Source: Actinomadura graeca
Lineage (GTDB): Bacteria > Actinomycetota > Actinomycetes > Streptosporangiales > Streptosporangiaceae
Length of the DNA stretch: 64,000 nt
NCBI RefSeq assembly: GCF_019175365.1
Contig: NZ_CP059572.1
Coordinates: 5,580,001-5,644,000 of the forward strand
Direction: 5' to 3'
The first letter of the stretch is position 1, and every line of letters starts with the position of its first letter. Below are positions 61,237 through 64,000 of this stretch, piece after piece. The position numbers and the translations under genes are program-made. The notes beneath the pieces are model-generated. The model saw only the letters and a list, made by a program, of their open reading frames with translations, made no database searches and was not told the origin of the DNA.

Positions 61237-61484
61237 GTGGAGTCTTACGTTGAGCGTCCGCCGTTGCCGAAATTGGCGGGGGTGGTGCGGACGGTCTGGA
61301 TCCAGCACACGGGTGAGGCGGCGTACGTACAACGGCACCTGCCCACAGGCGGGGTCGAGATCCACTTTCCGATCGGTGGCCGTCCTCAGCTGGTCGGTCC
61401 GCTGACCGGTCCGGAGATCGAGGTCATTCCGGCGCACACCACGATCGTGGGTGTGCGGTTCCAGCCGGGGACGGCACCGCCCCT
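61237..61484 (+). pseudogene. AraC-family regulator, N-terminal fragment truncated by the IS end
   Basis: From GTG 61237 the frame reads VESYVERPPLPKLAGVVRTV, RHLPTGGVEIHFPIGG and PAHTTIVGVRFQPGTAP, the sensor-domain opening of AraC regulators of the DUF6597 type. It stops being homologous at 61484, where 63 bp of IS right end begin. No HTH remains. The truncation marks where the second IS copy lost its body. Confidence 0.75.
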
Positions 61485-61547
61485 AAATCGCAGGTAGCCT
61501 GGCTACCGCTGCCTGAGATCGGTGTCCACATTCAGGAGCGAACCCCC
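61485..61547 (+). mobile_element. 63-bp IS right-end remnant
   Basis: Identical base for base to 58000-58062, the last 63 bp of the complete IS, including the end of orfB, its stop and the right inverted repeat. It is followed by AAC (61548-61550) and then mrr sequence. It forms the right boundary of the composite transposon. Confidence 0.9.
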
Positions 61548-61550
61548 AAC

Positions 61551-61747
61551 AGGGCCTCTTGGTCGCCTGGGCGGGATTGACCAAGCCGGCCCGCGATGTC
61601 CTGAAGAACCAGGCCGTGCGCGTGCGCGTCTGGGAAGCGGCCGATGTTGTGAACGCGGTCCTGCGCACCTACGACCGGCTGCCCGAAGAGATCGCCGCCC
61701 GGATCCCTCTTCGCAGGGTCTGGATGCTCAGCGACACGAATGCCTGA
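61551..61747 (+). pseudogene. mrr: mrr restriction endonuclease, 3' part
   Basis: Continues the Mrr nuclease domain: GLLVAWAGLTKPARDVLKNQ, VRVRVWEAADVVNAVLRTYD, RLPEEIAARIPLRRVWMLSD and stop. When placed after 56745 the frame joins with no gap. The separated piece has no start signal of its own and is not expected to be expressed as a functional protein. Confidence 0.88.
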
Positions 61748-62046
61748 ATGCTCCCTCGGTCCTTACAGAGCGAGAAAGGCACCCGCGGGAGTTCTTGCTT
61801 ATCTGATCGAGGGCAGTCGACGGCGGTCGAGCCTGAGACTCGCTGGGGCGACCGTATCCGGACATCTCCATACGTCGTCAGAAATTCACACCCATTGAAA
61901 TCAGAGCCTTCGTCGAGGCGACGCATGAACGTGAGCACGGAACGCCGGAGATAGCCGCCACCTGCCGTCACCGTCTCGGGCGCTCCGGCCAGAGAACTGA
62001 GCAGGGTGGCCGTCACCAGGGCAGCCGAATACGAGAACAGCTTCAT
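61669..62046 (-). CDS. Possible secreted small protein, unknown
   Basis: A 125-aa minus-strand frame from ATG 62046 with GGGGG 5-6 nt upstream. It begins with a good signal peptide (MKLFSYSAALVTATLLSSLA, then GAPETVTA). The rest (mixed composition with three cysteines and no clear domain) overlaps the antisense of the mrr 3' end, so the true gene may have been cut short. Low confidence. Confidence 0.35.
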   Translation of the reverse strand: MKLFSYSAALVTATLLSSLAGAPETVTAGGGYLRRSVLTFMRRLDEGSDFNGCEFLTTYGDVRIRSPQRVSGSTAVDCPRSDKQELPRVPFSLCKDRGSIQAFVSLSIQTLRRGIRAAISSGSRS

Positions 62047-62561
62047 TGAATCCCCCGGTCGCGGTGCCGGGGCGGAGTGGCCCCGGCGAGATCCACCGTC
62101 ACGAATGGCTCCCGTTGTTCACAAGGAGATTCGTGTTGTCAGCCTGTTCGACGTGCATTCCCGTACAGCCGGACACACGATCTGGCAGGCGATGTCCAGG
62201 GCAAGAACAGCTGCTCAGGGGGTCATACAACGACGGGACGCGACCGTCGCCGACGACGGAGCCCGCGTCCGCCGAAAAACTATTTCTCCGCACACAAGAT
62301 GTGCAAGGACAGGCGGACTCCTGCGGCGAACACAATCGCGGTCCTACGTCGGCTTCCCCGGAACACGGTGTCGTCTCGCCATAGCGTTCCGGCTCACCGA
62401 CCGGCATGCTCCCCGAGCCGGTCCGCCGGGACCGCCCGACCTGCGCGGAGTGGTCGTCTCCGAACGGCATCCCCCACGTGCCCGTGACGATCGATCTGCG
62501 AGATATCCGGGCGGAAACCGACAAATCGGATGTATGCTGTCCGCATCCGGCCCAGAATCGA
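62047..62561. other. Region without a firm gene
   Basis: Around 515 bp with reduced GC and irregular codon structure. Several overlapping frames exist on both strands but none has a ribosome site plus a recognisable domain. It may be degraded coding DNA next to the transposon insertion. TGTATGC at 62531 may be a -10 box for the next gene. Confidence 0.4.
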
Positions 62562-62588
62562 ATGTATCGTTCAGCTAGAATTCACCCC

Positions 62589-63437
62589 GTGCCCAGGCAT
62601 AACGCATCACCGTCGGACGACGACGTCCGGTTGGTCGAGGCGCTCCGGGCGGGGCGGCCCGGAGCGGGCGGCCATGTGCAGAGCGTGTACGGGCCCGAGC
62701 TGACCGAGTACGCCGAGGTGCTGCTCGGCGACCACGACCGCGCGGTGGCGGCCGTCCGGTCGGCGCTGCTGATCCTGCGGGACAGGCCCGAGCTCGCCCC
62801 CTCCCCGGAGACCTTCCGGGACCGGCTCTACATGCTGGTGCGGTACCAGTGCCGCAAGGCGCAGAGGCGCGGACGCGGCCGGCTGGTGATCGCCGGAGCC
62901 GCCGCCGGGATCGCGTTGACCACCGCCATGCTCCTGTTGTTCGAGGTGTCCCGCGGAGAGAGTGTGAGCGCGCCGCCGATGGCGCTGACCCCGCCGCCCC
63001 TGACCGAATTCCCCACGCCGCCGCCCTCCGACACGCCGTCCCCCGATCCGACCGAATGGAAGGACAGGGCGACGACGCCGCCGCCGTCGCACACCCGGCC
63101 CCCCGGCAAGCGGCGCAAACCGGCGGACGTGCACGGACGGCTGGCGGTGCACGACGGGAACTGCCGGGTGTTCCACGCGATCGCGCTGCCGATCACGTGC
63201 CACGTCACGCTCACCGCCGAAGCCGGCCCGGTCGACTGGTCGGTCTCGGAGGTCCACGCGGCGAACGGACGGATCTACACCGGTGGAGGCGGGTCGCTGA
63301 AGCCCGGGGAGTCGGTCGCGGTGCCCGTCAGGGTGCGGCCGACCGCCCTCTGCAACCTCGGCGGCGGCGTCAGTGGAACGGTCTCATTCGCACCCGGCGG
63401 CACCGCGACCGTCCTCTACAGCTGCCTGAGCCTGTAA
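62589..63437 (+). CDS. Sigma-factor-region-like / membrane fusion protein
   Basis: About 282 aa from GTG 62589 (ATG 62562 is in frame upstream; neither has a strong ribosome site). Residues 1-100 resemble region 2 of ECF sigma factors (DDDVRLVEALRAGRPGAGGH, ELTEYAEVLLGDHDRAVAAV, FRDRLYMLVRYQCRKAQRRG). One membrane helix follows (LVIAGAAAGIALTTAMLLLF), then a Pro/Thr-rich extracellular linker and a C-terminal beta domain with three cysteines (NCRVFHAIALPITCHVTLTA, LCNLGGGVSGTVSFAPG). Without a region 4, a role as a sigma factor is doubtful; it may be a membrane sensor derived from one. Confidence 0.7.
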   Translation: MPRHNASPSDDDVRLVEALRAGRPGAGGHVQSVYGPELTEYAEVLLGDHDRAVAAVRSALLILRDRPELAPSPETFRDRLYMLVRYQCRKAQRRGRGRLVIAGAAAGIALTTAMLLLFEVSRGESVSAPPMALTPPPLTEFPTPPPSDTPSPDPTEWKDRATTPPPSHTRPPGKRRKPADVHGRLAVHDGNCRVFHAIALPITCHVTLTAEAGPVDWSVSEVHAANGRIYTGGGGSLKPGESVAVPVRVRPTALCNLGGGVSGTVSFAPGGTATVLYSCLSL

Positions 63438-63531
63438 CGCCACCACCCAGAACCAGGACACGCACTCGTGACCGCATCGGGCCGGGGCTTCCAGGGCGGC
63501 GCGCCGCAGGTTGCGGCGTAGCGTCATTGAG

Positions 63532-63885
63532 ATGGACGACAGTCGATTACCTCCGCCATCCCGATGGGACGCCCAGCCGGAAACGAGACCTCCGCGGTGG
63601 AAGGTGCGAGCCGGGCGGATCGGCTTCTTCGCATTCGGCGCGGCCCTCACGACCATCGCGATCGCTTGTCTTGCCGGGAAGATCACTGTCGACAACGGGG
63701 CTGGCGAACCGGTTTCCCTCGCGGGTCGGCTGATCTTCTCCGGCATATCTCTGGTGTGGGGGGCCACGATGATCCTTACGGCGTTGACCAGCACCGATGA
63801 GGAGATCCTCTCGACCGGCGACGTGTCGGGGGAGGGGGAGAACGAAGTCGCCGTCGAGATCGACGACGTCGATATCGACTGGTAG
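63532..63885 (+). CDS. Small two-helix membrane protein, unknown
   Basis: A 117-aa protein from ATG 63532 (TTG 63511 possible). A Pro-rich N-terminus and basic RWKVRAGR segment precede two hydrophobic helices (IGFFAFGAALTTIAIACLAG and LAGRLIFSGISLVWGATMIL), and a strongly acidic C-tail (GENEVAVEIDDVDIDW). No family recognised. It follows the sigma-like fusion gene by 94 bp and a terminator follows it. Confidence 0.6.
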   Translation: MDDSRLPPPSRWDAQPETRPPRWKVRAGRIGFFAFGAALTTIAIACLAGKITVDNGAGEPVSLAGRLIFSGISLVWGATMILTALTSTDEEILSTGDVSGEGENEVAVEIDDVDIDW

Positions 63886-63913
63886 GAAAGCCGATCTGGG
63901 ACGCTGCCACGGC

Positions 63914-63951
63914 GATGCTCCCGAGCGAGGGTGAGTGCGCCCGGGAGCATC
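63914..63951. terminator. Bidirectional terminator
   Basis: Perfect 10-bp stem GATGCTCCCG/CGGGAGCATC with an 18-base loop, followed on the plus strand by TGTTCATTTT. It lies between the converging small membrane protein gene and the minus-strand gene ending at 63961. Confidence 0.8.
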
Positions 63952-63960
63952 TGTTCATTT

Positions 63961-64000
63961 TCAGAGGCGGCGGGTGGGGAGGTCGGGGAGTGTGTCGGTC
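63961..64000 (-). CDS. 3' end of a minus-strand gene (partial)
   Basis: Reading back from the window edge, the minus strand gives TDTLPDLPTRRL and a TGA whose complement is at 63961-63963, just beyond a bidirectional terminator. Too short to identify. Confidence 0.4.
   Translation of the reverse strand, partial: TDTLPDLPTRRL

Larger units (their letters stand above)
56746..61547. mobile_element. Composite transposon inserted in mrr
   Basis: The unit runs from the left end of a complete IS3-family copy to the right end of a second, almost fully deleted copy. Its two outer ends are 27-bp imperfect inverted repeats sharing TGAATGTGGACACC internally. It is flanked by AAC on both sides and interrupts mrr cleanly. 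Cargo: a DUF397 remnant, a TetR gene, two SDR genes, a DUF385-type F420 reductase and a truncated AraC gene. Since left and right outer ends belong to the same IS type in the same orientation, the whole 4802-bp segment could have moved as one unit. Confidence 0.82.

Noticed and set aside
62006..62578. 190-codon plus-strand frame as a gene
   Set aside because: No ribosome site, no domain, irregular codon use, and overlaps a more plausible signal-peptide start on the other strand.

Overview
The window is very GC-rich DNA (codon third positions almost all G or C, many GTG starts, GTGA and ATGA stop/start overlaps) from a filamentous actinobacterium. Secreted enzymes, RiPP and NRPS genes, F420-type and DUF397 remnants and a sigma-like membrane protein fit an Actinomadura-like member of the Streptosporangiales; the genus is inference. 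No rRNA, tRNA or CRISPR was seen, and most of the window reads as accessory chromosome.

Left part (1-12.6 kb): the 3' end of a LysR regulator; two giant paralogous cell-surface polymer synthases (family-2 glycosyltransferase plus CDP-glycerol glycerophosphotransferase, 1354 and 1461 aa) in tandem; a methyltransferase; a winged-helix regulator and an AraC/DJ-1 regulator.

12.7-23.0 kb: a class I lanthipeptide locus. On the minus strand lie lanB (dehydratase, 1013 aa), lanC (cyclase), a JmjC/cupin oxygenase and a winged-helix regulator, with short gaps or 4-bp overlaps. Divergently on the plus strand lie a 71-aa precursor with an FDLD leader box and an eight-cysteine core, then an ABC exporter. 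An FAD oxidoreductase follows. 23.2-30.5 kb holds an HTH/TPR-type regulator, a sulfotransferase, a beta-propeller glycosidase-like protein, an SGNH-like secreted protein, two convergent LysR genes and a secreted zinc protease.

30.5-37.2 kb: a polysaccharide locus: 72-aa membrane protein, processive glycosyltransferase, UDP-GlcNAc 2-epimerase and a lipoprotein in one operon, with a secreted DUF2334 deacetylase-like protein and a glycoside-hydrolase lipoprotein next to it. 37.4-42.3 kb: homogentisate dioxygenase with a GntR regulator, a trypsin-like/snapalysin-like protease pair, and a secreted streptavidin homologue.

42.5-55.8 kb: a lipid/NRPS locus: P450, SDR, acyl-ACP desaturase, cyclopropane-synthase-like methyltransferase, free-standing ACP and methyltransferase-like protein, facing a carrier-Cyc-A(Cys-like)-PCP-C NRPS and a fatty-acyl-AMP ligase, then a Baeyer-Villiger-type monooxygenase. 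The logic suggests an acyl chain desaturated and methylated/cyclopropanated on a carrier, then joined to cysteine.

55.9-61.75 kb: an mrr restriction gene split by a 4.8-kb composite transposon. An IS3-family copy is at the left and a 63-bp right-end remnant at the right. Cargo is a TetR regulator with a 46-bp perfect palindrome, two near-duplicate SDRs, an F420-type reductase and a truncated AraC gene. An AAC duplication flanks the unit and the mrr frame is restored when it is removed. The right end has a sigma-like/membrane fusion protein, a small membrane protein, a terminator and the last codons of a minus-strand gene.
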